Shown: piece after piece, positions 1 through 11,845 of the stretch
Numbering within the stretch: position 1 is the stretch's first letter
How the letters are laid out: each line of letters opens with the position of its first letter
Origin: Blepharisma stoltei
Taxonomy: Eukaryota; Ciliophora; Heterotrichea; Heterotrichida; Blepharismidae
NCBI GenBank assembly: GCA_914767885.1
Contig: CAJZBQ010000047.1
Location: 930,001-994,000, forward strand
Length of the DNA: 64,000 nucleotides
Direction: 5' to 3'
The notes under the pieces: model-generated
What the model saw: the letters and a program-made list of their open reading frames with translations, nothing else
What the model was told of the DNA's origin: nothing
Databases searched by the model: none
Translations under genes and position numbers: made by a program

Positions 1-2397
1 GGGTTCAATACTCAAAAGATAAAAAGTTTTCCAATATAACAAATTCAAATAAACTTATTGATGATATTCAAATTTTATTTGGATCTGACTCCGCCCCTTA
101 AATTGGAACAAATTTTTTGTTCCAATTTAAAGGGAGTTTAAAAAAAAATTTTTTATAAAAAAAAATTTCAAAAATTTATTGAATTAGATTAATAAATTTG
201 TTTATATAAAATGCTATTTACTCTTTATGCTTTAAAAAAAAAAGCAAGTTATAACTAAATTTTCATTATTAGTTAATATGCCACTATTAATTGGTATCAA
301 AACTATTTACACAAAAATTATTATTTTTATTGATAAAAAATAAATTTTAGAAAATTTATCGACCAAAGTGTTAATTTTGCTTAAATAAGATGTTTATTTA
401 TACTATATTCTTGAAAATAAAGCAAGAAATAAGTAAATTTACAATTTTTGTAAAGGATTAGCATTGAATTTATATCAAAATTATTTAAATAAAATAATAT
501 ATATTTTATCGAAAAACATTTAATTTTTTTTTGCATTTAACTTATATCAAAACTTTTTTATTATAATATTAAATTTTGTTCCAATTTAAAGGGGGTTAAT
601 TTACCAAAAAAATGGAAACTTTACCTATATTTTGTTCCAATTTAAAGGGGGGAGTGAGACAAACCATGAAGTGATGCTTGGCATCTCAGTGATAGGAGAA
701 AATAGTATTGAGTGGAAGGCAATAAAAGTCCTTTGAGAAGATAAATTTGCATTAATCATTTATGCCAGGAATGCAAATCAGATTATACAATTGGAACAAA
801 CTATTTCAGAAAATAAAATAAAGACTGTGTTGTTGCGATCTGTGTCCCATGAACTTAGGACTCCAATTAATGCAATTTCATTTTTAGTCCATGATTTGAT
901 TGAGGATGTGAAAATCATATTGGCAAAGTCGCATTTAAAAAAGTTAAAAATGATATCTGTTTCTTCAAAATTGCTATTATCCCTTGTAAATGATTTATTA
1001 GATTATTCAAGAATGCTAGCAGGTGTATTTGCTATCCAAAAATCAAGGGTTTCCTTAAAAGAAGTGATCAGCAGCACATGCGATTTGATAAGAATTCAGG
1101 CTATTAAAAAAGGCTTAGGATTAGGGATAAGAATTGATCCAATGCTTCCTGAGTATATTTACACAGATCCTTTTAGATTAAGCCAAATTTTGCTGAATTT
1201 ACTTAGCAATGCTTTAAAATTTACAATGAAAGGACAAATAGACATTTCTTGTATTTCTACTAAAGAAAATAAACTAAAAATTTCAGTAAGAGACACTGGA
1301 CTTGGGATCCGTGCAGAAAAGCTACAAAACCTATTCGAAGAATTCAATACTGAAAATATATATTAATTGCTCGAGAATGACGCTATTTGCGCCATTCTCT
1401 GGCAATACGGTAAATCGGCTCCACACGGTAACGATTTTCCACGTGTGTAGCGATTTTTTCACACGTGGAAGTCAGGATTCTCACGTGTGGAAAAATGGCT
1501 CCACATATGGAAAAATCTTACCCGTATGGAGCCGATTTTCGGTTGCCCGAGGATAGCACAAATAGCGCCATCCTCGGGCAATTTCTATACCCAATATAAA
1601 TCCTCAAGGCTGTGGTCTTGGCCTCCATATTTCTAATAGATTAATTAAAGCACTTGGAAATGGAACAATAAACGTGGTATCCCAATTCGGTAAAGGTTCG
1701 ATGTTTTCATTTACAATTGATATAAACGAAGAAAATAATTCCCCTGCTGATTTATCAATAATTTCTAATGAAAAAGACTCGCTATTTGATGAAGAAAACC
1801 AAAACGTCATCACAGTCAAACAATTTTTCACGTTCCACGAAGGAAAAACTCAATCCCCAAAGGTTTTAATAGCAGACGATAATGATTTTAACAGAATTAT
1901 TATTGGGACTCTACTAAAGCGAAACGGGATTTTATTTGACGAAGCCTGCAATGGCAAAGAAGCAGTCGACAAAATTGCACTCAAGAGCTCCAAAGAAAAG
2001 CAATACTCAGTCGTCATAATGGACTGTAACATGCCTGAATTAAATGGGTGGGAAGCTTCCAAAAAAATATGTACACTGTATAGTGAAGGACGACTATGTG
2101 AAAAACCAACAATAATAGGACACTCTGCATATAGCTCAGCTGAGGACATTTCTTTATGCTACCAAAGCGGGATGGCAGAAGTGCTAGTAAAGCCTTGCAG
2201 CCCTGAAGAGATTTTAGGGACCATAAAAAAGTATAGAAATTTCCCATAGATGGCGCTGTTTGCACTTGATTTGCCCACCGGGAAATGTTTTGGTTTGACC
2301 AAACCATATGGTACTGGTCGAAATAAAACATTTCCCAGTGGGCAAATCAAGGGCAAATAGCGCCATCTATGGGAAATTTCTATATCTGACAAGTTAG
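1..2397 (+). CDS. Hybrid sensor histidine kinase, 5' partial, three IESs
   Basis: Two-component hybrid kinase: autophosphorylates on His and passes phosphate to its own C-terminal receiver. Reading starts at base 3; with TGA as Trp and inserts 89-657, 1359-1596 and 2232-2382 removed, 478 residues are open to TAG 2395-2397. Visible in order: an unassigned sensor-side segment, the H box SHELRTPINAI (about 840-880), N box LLNLLSNALKFT, G1 box DTGLGI, then, only after the second insert, the G2 box GCGLGLHIS, and a receiver with acidic pair DDND, phospho-acceptor in VIMDCNMPELNGW and the conserved Lys in LVKP. The ATPase domain is split exactly between G1 and G2, so unspliced DNA cannot encode a working kinase. 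The N-terminal sensor lies outside the window. Family assignment is firm; the signal sensed is unknown. Confidence 0.9.
89..657. mobile_element. Family II MITE as an IES in the histidine kinase (569 bp)
   Basis: Left end is a hairpin of the arm TTAAATTGGAACA and its inverse; right end has two inverted arms (near 573 and 632) separated by a spacer. The junction repeat is TGA (86-88 and 655-657), not TA; one copy left behind gives TTT GGA TCT GAG ACA, which keeps the kinase frame. The interior is very AT-rich with no ORF. Confidence 0.8.
1359..1596. mobile_element. Palindromic IES, hairpin-in-palindrome type (238 bp)
   Basis: TA-bounded (TA at 1359 and 1597). Removal joins GAA AAT A to TA AAT CCT, giving E-N-I-N-P-Q-G-C-G and restoring the ATPase G2 box. 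Each end is a hairpin of about 39 bp (left TTGCTCGAGAATG, right GCCATCCTCGGGCAA); the middle is a second inverted repeat around CCACGTGTG and CACACGTGG. No ORF. Same family as the element at 14454. Confidence 0.85.
2232..2382. mobile_element. Palindromic IES in the last codons of the histidine kinase (151 bp)
   Basis: Near-perfect palindrome with ends TATAGAAATTTCCCATAGAT and its inverse, and a short asymmetric centre near GACCAAACCATATGG. With the insert removed the protein ends K-K-Y-L-T-S then TAG; with it retained it ends K-K-Y-R-N-F-P then TAG. TA-bounded. Confidence 0.8.
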
Positions 2398-2445
2398 TAA
2401 TATTTTTTTTCAATTTTATTTAATTATAATAGTAATTATTTATAA

Positions 2446-3678
2446 TTATTCAGAATGGGAAGTATGGGATTCAGATGGCTGTGAGGTAGGATGAATATTA
2501 GGGAGCGTTGTATTTAATTCTTGGTGCAGTCAGGAGTCTTGTAATGCTTCTCTAGCTGTAGGTCGAATACTTGGCAATGGCTCTGTTAATCTTAAAACAA
2601 GTGTTGATGCGTATTTTGAGACATTTTTCCAAGCTGGATGTTGAAAAGAAATTTTGCCTTCACGATTTTTTATAAGGACATCATTTATATTTTTACCGTT
2701 AAATGGCATTTTGCCACTCAATAAGATGTATAAAATGACTCCTAAACTAAATAAATCAGCTTTGGCATCATAGTAGTGTTTCCTCAGTATCTCAGGAGCG
2801 ATATATCCAGGAGATCCACACCTTAGATGTAAGCCTTCAGTGACTTCTGCTGCTAAGCCGAAGTCAATAATTTTGAAATCATAATCATTTTCTTCGGAGA
2901 CCATAAGAATATTTTCTAGCTTAAGATCTCTATGAACTATATCTAATGAGCTCATATAGTCTAAAACTCCAAGCATTTTTTCAGCGAAATGAGAAACCGT
3001 TCTCTCATTGAACACTTTTTTTTTGACCATTCTTGAATGTAAGTTGCCTCCTTCTACATAATCTGTGACTAAGTAGATAAGGGATGAATCTTCATATACG
3101 TAATGAAGTTTTACAATATTTGGATGGTCAAGCATTCTCATGATTTTTATTTCATCAGCCACGCTGTTAAGACTGCTGGTGGTGCTGAAGTTATTTTTAT
3201 TAATAGCTTTAACTGCATAAGGCTTTGAGTCATTATTGCTTAAAGCTAAATAGACAACCCCAAAGCTGCCGCTTCCTATCTCTTTTACGATGGAAAAATC
3301 GTTCGAGAAGTCAGTCATAATGCAGGTTGGGAGCAGGACGTCTAGTCACTCATTTAATTTTTCTTCATTTTCTACATAAAAATCCCGAGAGCATCCTCGA
3401 TGACCAACCGAAAACCCAAACCTTTCTTTATCACCGTTAACCTCTGTAAAAGGCTCAATTATCTTCCAATCTAATAAAGTTATTTTATTAATTGAATCAG
3501 GGATAACCTTTATAAGATAGTTTTTGATCAGAATTAGTTCACAAGACTTGATAGCTCCTTGTTTTGCTTTATAAAAAACTTTGTTTTTGAAGACTATGCT
3601 GCTATTTTTGTTTTTTTCTGGCTTTCAGAACTTATAAGAGCCCTGAAACCTACTATTTATGGACTCAAACAAGGACAT
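2446..3678 (-). CDS. Kinase A: PH-like domain plus Ser/Thr kinase (CAMK-like)
   Basis: Uninterrupted 410-residue protein read with TGA as Trp (for example near the C-terminus at 2530). The ATG at 3678 aligns with the starts of the paralogues. The first 120 residues resemble a PH domain: FWKPEK, IIEPFTE, then the C-terminal helix DFYVENEEKLNEWLDVLL. The kinase domain shows glycine loop GSGSFGVVY, VAIK-type Lys in YAVKAI, HRD in IVHRDLKLENIL, DFG in KIIDFGLA and GSPGYIAPE; all catalytic residues are present. The closest architecture is calcium/calmodulin-dependent or AKT-like kinases. Substrate unknown. It is the first of six tandem minus-strand paralogues and the only one of the A/B/C subgroup with neither an insert nor a stop. 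Confidence 0.88.
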
Positions 3679-4469
3679 TTATATTTATTACTGACAATAT
3701 CTTTTATCAATTTATCAAATTATCAGTGTTTTTTTGGCAGTTTTATAAAAATAATTAAATAAAATTCATAGAAATTTTATATATAAAAAATGTAATTTTT
3801 AATAGAAAATCAACAGAAAATTAAAAAAAATTTAAAATTGGTTAAATTCATCTACAAAGAGGTGATGATTACTGTACTTGAATAGCTTGCTTTCTAATTT
3901 TAGGCTCTAGCGAGCAAAGAAAGATCCTATTTATCAAAGAAAAAATTCTAAATTTTTGGGTATAGCCTGTTTTGCTATCTAAATTAATCTTTTGTGCAAT
4001 TTTTTTATATTTCTTAATAATTAAAAAATATTTAAATTTAGAACGAAATAAATAAAAGGAATAATATTTAAAAATCTTATTCTCGAAATAAAAGAACTGA
4101 GGGAAGATTTTTCAGTGTTTAGATATAGAGGTTGTATTATATTGGAATTCACATTTTTTTTTGAATTGAAAAATAAAATGCAATATCAAAAATTAAAATC
4201 AATCTATTAATTTCTATAGTTTATAAAGACAACTCAGTCAAAATCTACAAATTATAATTTCTTATTTTACTTATTTTGCTTAATATAAATTTAAATTACA
4301 TCTAAAATTATTATAATTTATTTTCTTCATTTACTTATAAAATAATAAACATCTTAAATCTCCATATTATTTTCTAAAAATGCGTAAATTATTTTTTGAA
4401 GTATTATAAACTTTCCATATGTCTATTTAAAATTGTAAACATTTAAGTTTAGTAAAAGCTATAATTATC
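3679..4469. other. Intergenic, no feature recognised
   Basis: AT-rich spacer between kinase A's start and kinase B's stop. No ORF with family motifs, no MITE arms. Confidence 0.5.
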
Positions 4470-5927
4470 CTAGTTACTTCGCTTTAATGTCTCTTTATGG
4501 TCCAATTTCATTTTTTTAGTTAATCTTTCGGCTAATTTTTTTTTTGAGAGCTCATTATCAGAAAAATTAGATTTCTGAAGCCACGGATGATCTAATATTT
4601 CTTTTGCAAAAGGTCTTGATTTAGGGTTCGGCTCCATCAATTTCATAACAAATCGAATACCTTTTTTAGACACATGCCTTCAAATTTCTTTTTGAAAAGA
4701 AATAACACCTTCTCGATTTTTACGCAGAATTTCTACTGTATTTCTGCCGCTGAATGGCATTTTTCCGGATAATAGGATATAAAAAATAACGCCTGAGCTA
4801 AAAATATCAGCTTTGAAATCATATGGCAGCTTTCTTAGAATTTCTGGAGCTATATAGCCAGGAGAGCCGCACCTAATTAGCGAATTCTCATTTAATTCAG
4901 CTGCAACCCCAAAATCAGCTAATTTGAAATCGTAATCGTTATCCTCAGAAGTCATTAGAATGTTTTCTAACTTAATGTCACGGTGAATGATATTAAGGGA
5001 GCTTAAATAGTCAAGCACACTTAATAGTTCTCTAGCAAGCCGAGTTACTGTCTTCTCATCAAACCTTTTTTTTGGACTTATTCTTGCAAATAAATTATCA
5101 TGTTCTACATAGTCAAGTATTAAACATATATGGTTTGGGCACTCATAAACATCATGGATTTTAATTATGTTCGGGTGACTGAGTTTTCTGATCACCTTAA
5201 TTTCGTTTACAAGATTTTCTAGGCCCATATCATTTTTTATTAAGTCTTCCTTATTGATTGCTTTTACAGCATATTGCTTTCCTGTAGAATTGCTATTAGC
5301 AAGATATACTTTTCCAACAGTTCCACGCCCGATTTCATTCAATAAAGTAAAATCGTCAGAAAAACTTGCTAATGCATCAATTGAAGCTCAATAATCTTGC
5401 TTAGTTCTGTTGATTGCCGAACTTTCTGAAATTGACTCTTTATACAGATGTTGTATAAGCCAAAATTGTAATATACCTTTAATTTCTTCTTTAGAAGTCT
5501 GAAATTCTTCTGATTTAGTTAAAATCTTACCAACATTGACTTCATCTTTTATTTTATTTATCAAATTTGTGTTCAACAGCAGCAAAGCAGCTATCCACTC
5601 ATCAAGTTTTTCTATATTTTCTACATAAAACTTCCGTAAAGCTTCATTATTACTAATTGAGAACCCAAATAGTTCTATTTGACCTATGGACTCTGTAAAC
5701 GGTTTTATTATTTTTTTATCCAATAAAGCAATTTTATTGGCCGAATTCGGGGTTATCTTTATAAGATATTTTTGAGCTAATGCTAGCTCACATGATTTAA
5801 AGGTCCCTTTCTTGGATTTTAGAAAAACTGTGCCTTGAAAGATTCTTTCTATAGTGTTGCTATTATCAAACTTTCAAAAATTACTGGATCCTTGAATCTT
5901 GGCATTTATAAGTTCAATTTAAAACAT
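4470..5927 (-). CDS. Kinase B: PH-like plus Ser/Thr kinase, stop at codon 3
   Basis: Close paralogue of kinase C, 485 codons to TAG 4470-4472. The PH-like region runs from N-F-W-K-F to FYVENIEKLDEWIAALLLL, followed by a linker of about 60 residues and a complete kinase domain: GRGTVGKVY, YAVKAI, IIHRDIKLENIL, ADFGVA, GSPGYIAPEILRK, GKMPFSG. In-frame TGA codons at 5388 and 4680 fall on Trp positions. Oddity: aligned with kinase C (ATG TCT TCA ATT) the start reads ATG TTT TAA ATT, a stop at codon 3, with no other in-frame ATG before the PH-like region. Either a recent null allele, a sequence error, or a start I cannot see. The rest of the frame is intact over more than 480 codons, so any inactivation is recent. 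Confidence 0.75.
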
Positions 5928-7227
5928 TTATTATAATTATTATTGATTTTTACCATCCAATATTATAAAATTTTTTTTCAGCTAGTTAATATGCATATTT
6001 AATCTAGAACAAAAATAAAAATTCCATTTTGAGAAATCGAGAACAGAAAATGAAAAAAAATTCTTACTTCGTTTGGCAAGTCTATATATTATAGACGATT
6101 TTTATCCTTGAGTGATAGCTAGTAAATGCTCTATTTAATTATAAAAATAAAAAATATTTATTTAGATGAAATTGAAGAATTTTAGGCTTCATAAATTAAG
6201 AATTTATGTTATCTACAAAATATATGCATTAAAATTAAACTTTTCAGATACTTACTTCTATATCGAGAAATAATTTTTTAAAGATTATTATTTAAAAGTA
6301 TTTTAATAAGCTAATTTAATGTGCAGAATTATTTATTCCAATTTAAAGGTTGAGTAAGTTAAAAGTTAATAGGCATTGTTGGAGATTTCATTGCAATCAC
6401 TGTTATTTTATTATTACATTATTTTAACACCAATTTTTCAGCATTTATCTCTTTAATTATTTAAACTGAATAAATAATTTTTAACCAAGTTGAATCTTTT
6501 CTCTATAATCTTTCATTCATTCTGCAGTTCTCTGTGAATATAATACAATTCAGGCACCATTATTTTTAATAATATTGTCAAGAATTCCACATTTCTCTAA
6601 TCAATTAAAAAATACCTCATCAGATCGAAAGGCAACTGATTTATTTTTCCTTCGCTTAATATTTAGTATGGATTTTCAAACCTCATTCTACCCCTTACTC
6701 TTGCTCTGCATACTTTCAAGCATTGACTGCTTTCTCTCAGTGTCCAGTGTGCCATTTGCATCATCTTGATTTATTATCAATTTAACTTTTTATATAAAAA
6801 TAGATTTTTAATGCTTTATTGAGAGTTTATTTCCTAAAAAAGTTAAAATAGTAAAATTTTTACTTTTTTAGTAAAATCCAAATTTTTCTAGCAAAGAAAT
6901 TTCACGGCTTTGCATTTTCAGCAGACAAAATAAAAATAAATAAAAAATGAAATCGGCTCCTAATTATAGTTTAGAGCATAAAAGAATGCAATATTCATCT
7001 TTAAACTTAGCCTTACATTTCTAGAACTTTATTTTATTCAATGTGTTTTATAAATACTTTAGTCATCAAAATGAGCTTGTTTTATTCTAATCATGTATGG
7101 AAAAAGTTCAATTTGTAGTTTGTCTAATTCTAAATAATCACTGACATTATTATTAATAAAAAATAATATAAGAAGATTAAGAATTCAAATCGTAAATAAT
7201 ATTTCAAATTCATTTTCTAAAAAATTA
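5928..7227. other. Intergenic, mostly featureless
   Basis: No gene recognised. Near 6338-6360 there is TTCCAATTTAAAGG followed by TGAGTAAG, which looks like one end of a decayed family II MITE; I could not find its partner end. Confidence 0.4.
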
Positions 7228-7522
7228 CTCCCCCTGTAAGCAAACAAAACAATTGGAAATCCCTTTTTGCCTATAAAACCACCGTGACGAACAGAACAAA
7301 CAATTTTTATGAAAAACATTGATATATAAATGATAATTAGTATAATGAAATCTCTAACTAATTCATTTTAATTTTGAGCAAATTGCTGTATAAATTTTTA
7401 AAACTTGCTTTTCAATTTTGGAAATTGGGATTTTTTTTAAAATTTCGAAAAAAAAGTTTTGTTTTAACCCCTCGTGTGCTAACAAAAATATTTGGTTTGT
7501 TCATGGAGGGGGTGGGAGTTTA
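7228..7522. mobile_element. BogoMITE-like element, diverged, inverted orientation
   Basis: Begins TTACTCCCCC with arm CTGTAAGCAAACAAAAC, then the spacer and second arm, and ends with an arm pair before GGGTGGGAGTTTA. Same internal landmarks as the intact copy at 44825 (ATATATAAATGATAATTAGTATAATGAAATC-like core). Lies between kinases B and C. Confidence 0.75.
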
Positions 7523-7631
7523 ATATTTAAATATTTTATAAATTAATCATTATCGAGCTATAATTTCTATCTATTTGGTTTAAAATTTAATAATTAAATA
7601 TTTTCAATACAATAAAATTATGCCTTATTAT

Positions 7632-9374
7632 TTAAGGTCCGATTTTCATTTTTTTATTCACGCTCTCCGCTAATGTTTTATTTGAGAGCTTTTTATCAAG
7701 TTTATTTAGTCCTCGCTGAAGCCACGGATCACCCAATGCTTCTTTTGCAAAGGGTCTTAATTTATGATTAGGTTCCATCAATTTCATAATAAATCGAATA
7801 CCTTTTTTAGACACATGCCTTCAAATTTCATTTTGAAATGAAACAATACCGTCTCGATTTTTACGTAGAATTTCTATTGTATTTCTGCCACTAAATGGCA
7901 TTTTTCCGGATAATAGTATATAAAAAATGACACCTGAGCTAAAAATATCAGCTTTGAAATCATATGACAACTTTCTTATTCCCCCCTCCGTAAGCGAACA
8001 AAACTATTGGAAAATCCCACCATTCGTGAGCGATCAAAATTTTTATGAAACCAAAATTTGATATATAAGTAACAAATTAATATAATGAAATCTCTAGCTA
8101 ATTCTGGCTAATTTTAAATGAATGTGGTAAATTTTACAAATTATATAAATATTTGTTTTCCAATTTTTGTGAATTAAAATTAAAATTTTGAAAATAAAAT
8201 CTACTATAAATTTTTTAAAAAGTAAGATAGCCCTTCTCCGTGAACCAACAAATTTTTTTGTTCGCTCACAGAGAGGGGAATTTAGAATCTCAGGAGCTAT
8301 ATAGCCAGGAGAGCCACACCTTGTTAGTGAATTCTCATTTAATTCAGCTGCAAGCCCAAAATCAGCTAATTTGAAATCGTAATCGTTATCCTCAGAAGTC
8401 ATTAGAATGTTTTCTAACTTAATGTCACGGTGAATAATATTAAGGGAGCTTAAATAGTCAAGCACACTTAATAGTTTTGTAGCAAACCGGGCTACGGTAT
8501 TCTCATCAAATGCTTTTTTTTCAATAATTCTTGAAAATAAATTATCATGCTCAACGTAGTCAAGTATTAAGCATATATGGTTTGAGCACTCATAAACATC
8601 ATGGATTTTAATTATGTTCGGGTGATTGAGTTTTCTCATTACCTTAATTTCGTTTACGAGATTTTCTAGGCCCATCTCATTTTTTGCTAAGTCTTCCTTA
8701 TTGATAGCTTTTACAGCAAATTGCTTTCCTGTAGAATTATTATTAGCAAGATACACCTTGCCAACAGTTCCGTGTCCTATTTCATTCAGTAAGGTAAAAT
8801 CGTCAGAAAAATTCGTTAATGCATAAACTGAAGTTAAATATTCTTGCTTAGTATTTTTTATGGACAAAGCTTCAGGAATTGTCTCTTTATATTGGTTTTT
8901 TATAAGACAAGACAATGAAATACCATCAGATTCTTCTTTAGAATTCTGAAGTTCTTCTGAAGTCACCATAGTGTTTTGAATATTACGGTCATCTTTTATT
9001 TTTCTCATAAAATTTTTATTCAACACTTGGAAAGCAGCAAGCCATTCATAAAGTTTTTCTCTATTTTCTACATAAAACCTTTGAGAAACTTCACTATCAC
9101 TTATTTTAAACCCAAATAGTTCTGTCTGATCAATAGCTTCTGTAAAAGGTTCTATGATTTTTTTATCCAATAAAGCGACTTTATTGGCCGAATTCGGAAT
9201 TATCTTTATAAGATAGTTTTGAGCAAGTGCTAGCTCACATGATTTAAAGGCCGCATTCTTAGACTTTAGAAAAATCTTGCCTTGAAAAACTGTTTCTATA
9301 GTAATGTTATTAGTAAAATTTCAAAAATTGCTTGATTCCTTATTCGTGGTATTTAAGGACTGAATTGAAGACAT
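7632..9374 (-). CDS. Kinase C: PH-like plus Ser/Thr kinase with one IES
   Basis: 478 residues once the 306-bp insert 7979-8284 is removed. The ATG at 9374 gives M-S-S-I-Q-S. PH-like region ends in FYVENREKLYEWLAAFQVL; linker; kinase motifs GHGTVGKVY, FAVKAI, IIHRDIKLENIL, ADFGLA and GSPGYIAPEIL, then after the insert the continuation that matches kinase B (R-K-L-S-Y-D-F-K-A-D-I-F). TGA at 7821-7823 is Trp. Stop TAA 7632-7634. Unspliced, the frame continues into MITE sequence and stops at 8094, losing the last third of the kinase lobe. Very similar to kinase B over its whole length, so the pair duplicated recently and the insertion is likely newer than the duplication. Confidence 0.88.
7979..8284. 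mobile_element. BogoMITE-like IES in kinase C (306 bp)
   Basis: TA-bounded; excision leaves CTTAGAATCTC, matching CTTAGAATTTC in kinase B, which lacks the element. Arms TCCGTAAGCGAACAAAAC and GTTCGCTCACAGAGAGG. Length is a multiple of three. Confidence 0.88.
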
Positions 9375-10585
9375 TTATTTTTATTACTGATATTTATTTT
9401 TCTAATTTTATAAAATTCTGAGCCTTTTTAATTAGTTAATATAGATGTAGTTAATTTTAATTCTTAATTAATATTTGATCACATTTTAAAGGATAGAGAA
9501 CAGAAAATTAAAAAAAAAACCTCATAGTTTGAAAAGTCCACACATTATCTATGAATTTTAATCCTTGAGTGATATTTAGTAAATGCTAAAACTCAATTAT
9601 AGAAATAAAGAAATATTTTTTTAGATTTAAATCAAAAAAATTTTCGCTTTATAATTTAAGAATTCACATCATCTCTGCAAAAACTCAAAATTTGCATATA
9701 CTTAGAGAAATTCTTGTAAATAATCCAAATTCTGATAAAAAATAATATTAGAAAATAAAACCAATGACTCTTAATTTTTAAATGCAACTTTTTTGGTTTT
9801 TTGTAATTATTGGCATTCCTATCCTCCAAAATCGGTTTTCATTTTATAAAAACTAATTTACTGTTTTTTTAGTTAAAAAGTAAATTGAAAGAAAATTCTT
9901 TATTAATTATTGGTAAAATTATAAAATCGCTAGAATTAATATTATTAAATTTCGTGCTCGTTTTTGTTTGTATTTTCAATTAATGCTCTTTTTTTAATTT
10001 TTAAAGCTCCCCACTTTAAAATGTAAAATTCTATTTTGAGGGCACTAAAATAATTTTTTCGCTTAGGTTTTCTTTAATTTACTAATTGCCTATCAATCTT
10101 GTTCAAAAAATTAATTAGAGCATGGCTCCTTCATTCAGTTTTATAATTATTTTATTACTCTAAAAGTATGCATAAGACTTTCACATATATATTAATCATA
10201 AGACTTGAAATCGCCTTTTTCTGGCAAACAATACATAATAGCATGGCTTTACCAGATTGAATTGTCACAAATCGAGATTTTAGCCTCCTATGAAGAAGAA
10301 AGAATAACGCATGCCCATAAATTTTACGCTATTCATGAGTTTTCTCATCTTAAACTTTCTAGCCTTGCTTTTTATATAGAATTTTTTTCTTTTTTAATCC
10401 TTAGCATCTATAATCCCCTTTTCAAATTTTTATCAGTATGAAAATCACACTATTTCTATTTTTATTCAATAATTAAACAAAAAATCTAGTTTTAAAAAGT
10501 GTTTTTAGCCAGAAAAATATCCTAATTATTTTTGAATAATATAGACAAATTTATATTACTATTTATTTACATAGTTTACTTATTC
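9375..10585. other. Intergenic, no feature recognised
   Basis: AT-rich. A 78-codon open frame at 10205-10441 (+) has no recognisable motif and starts at TTG; I do not call it a gene. Confidence 0.4.
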
Positions 10586-11845
10586 CTAAAGTTTTGATAG
10601 CTTTCTATGTATAATTATCCTCTCTTCTGCTACTTTTGTTTCACTTTTATGTAATTTTTTTACATCATCTATAACTACTCTACTTTCGTTAAAAAATGGA
10701 TGTTTGAGAAGGTCTCTTGCATAGCCTCTACGACAAGGATCTTTGTTCAAAATTTTAGTCACAAATGCTAAGCAGTTCATTGAAACCTCTCTCCAAATTT
10801 GTTCTTCGAAATTTAATTTACATTCTTTATTCTTTACTAGTATATCTTGGGCTGTCTTTCCAAAAAAGGGCATTTTTCCGCTAATTAATATATATAAAAC
10901 AATGCCTGTACTGAAAAGATCTGCTTTTGTTCCATATGGAAGCCCATTTATTACCTCAGGAGCAATATACCCTGGAGATCCGCATTTTTTGAAGAGATCC
11001 CCTGTTGCTTCTTCAGCTAACCCAAAGTCAGCTAACTTGAATTCATAATCGTTGTGTTCAGAAACCATTAGGATATTTTCTAATTTAATATCCCTATGTA
11101 CAATGTTTAATGAGTCGAGATATTCAAGAACTCCCATTAGCCTATGACTGAGTTTTACTATTGTTTCCATAGTAAATCTTTTCTTTTTTATTATTCTTGT
11201 AAACATGCAACCTCCTCTGACAAAGTCTTCTACTAAGTATACATGAGTATTACTTTCGTAAACTCTATGCAATTTTACTATATTTGGGTGGATGCATTTT
11301 CTCATAATTTTTATTTCATTTGTCAGAGAGTTTAGTAATTCTGAATCCTTTAAAAGGCGGTCTTTTTTTATTGCCTTTACTGCATATCTTTCGAAATCTT
11401 CATTGCTCTCTGCAAGGAAAACTTGAGCGAATTTGCCTGTTCCAATCAGTTTTATGAATTCATAGTCATCTTCTATGTCTGTTTTTATGCACAGACTGGA
11501 TAATTTTTCGATCCAACTGTCTAAGAATTTAACATCAGACACATAGAAATCTCGGGAGTGCTGGTTATGACCTAACCTAAAACCATAATGATTGCCCGTT
11601 TCATCATGCTCAACAAAAGGCTCGAGGATCTTTCACTCAATCGGGACCATTTTCTTAGGCGAGGAACTCAAATTTATTAAGAATTTCGGAGTTAAAGTAT
11701 ATTCTCCTTCTTTGAGAATTTTCTGCTTAGACATCTCATACAACTTGCCTCTGAAAATCTCACAAGAGTCAATATGGTCATATGGCATCCAAAATTTCCA
11801 AATCCCTTGAGCTTGGTGGTCAGCAATTTCAAATATTGTGTTCAT
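10586..11845 (-). CDS. Kinase D: PH-like plus Ser/Thr kinase, intact
   Basis: Uninterrupted, 419 residues, ATG 11845 (M-N-T-I-F-E-I), TAG 10586. PH-like region: WKFWMPYDH, KMVPIEW (Trp is TGA at 11633), LEPFVE, YGFRLGH, DFYVSDVKFLDSWIEKL. Kinase: GTGKFAQVF, YAVKAI, NIVHRDIKLENIL, ADFGLAEE, KCGSPGYIAPEVI, GKMPFFG, and a C-terminal basic tail. Founder-like member of the D/E/F subgroup and the only one of the three without an insert, so it serves as the reference for placing the inserts in E and F. Biological target unknown. Confidence 0.9.

Noticed and set aside
7979-8284. Insert in kinase C as an intron
   Set aside because: No GT-AG ends, carries MITE arms, TA-bounded and absent from kinase B.
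10205-10441. 78-codon plus-strand ORF between kinases C and D
   Set aside because: Starts at TTG, no motif, composition like the surrounding AT-rich spacer.
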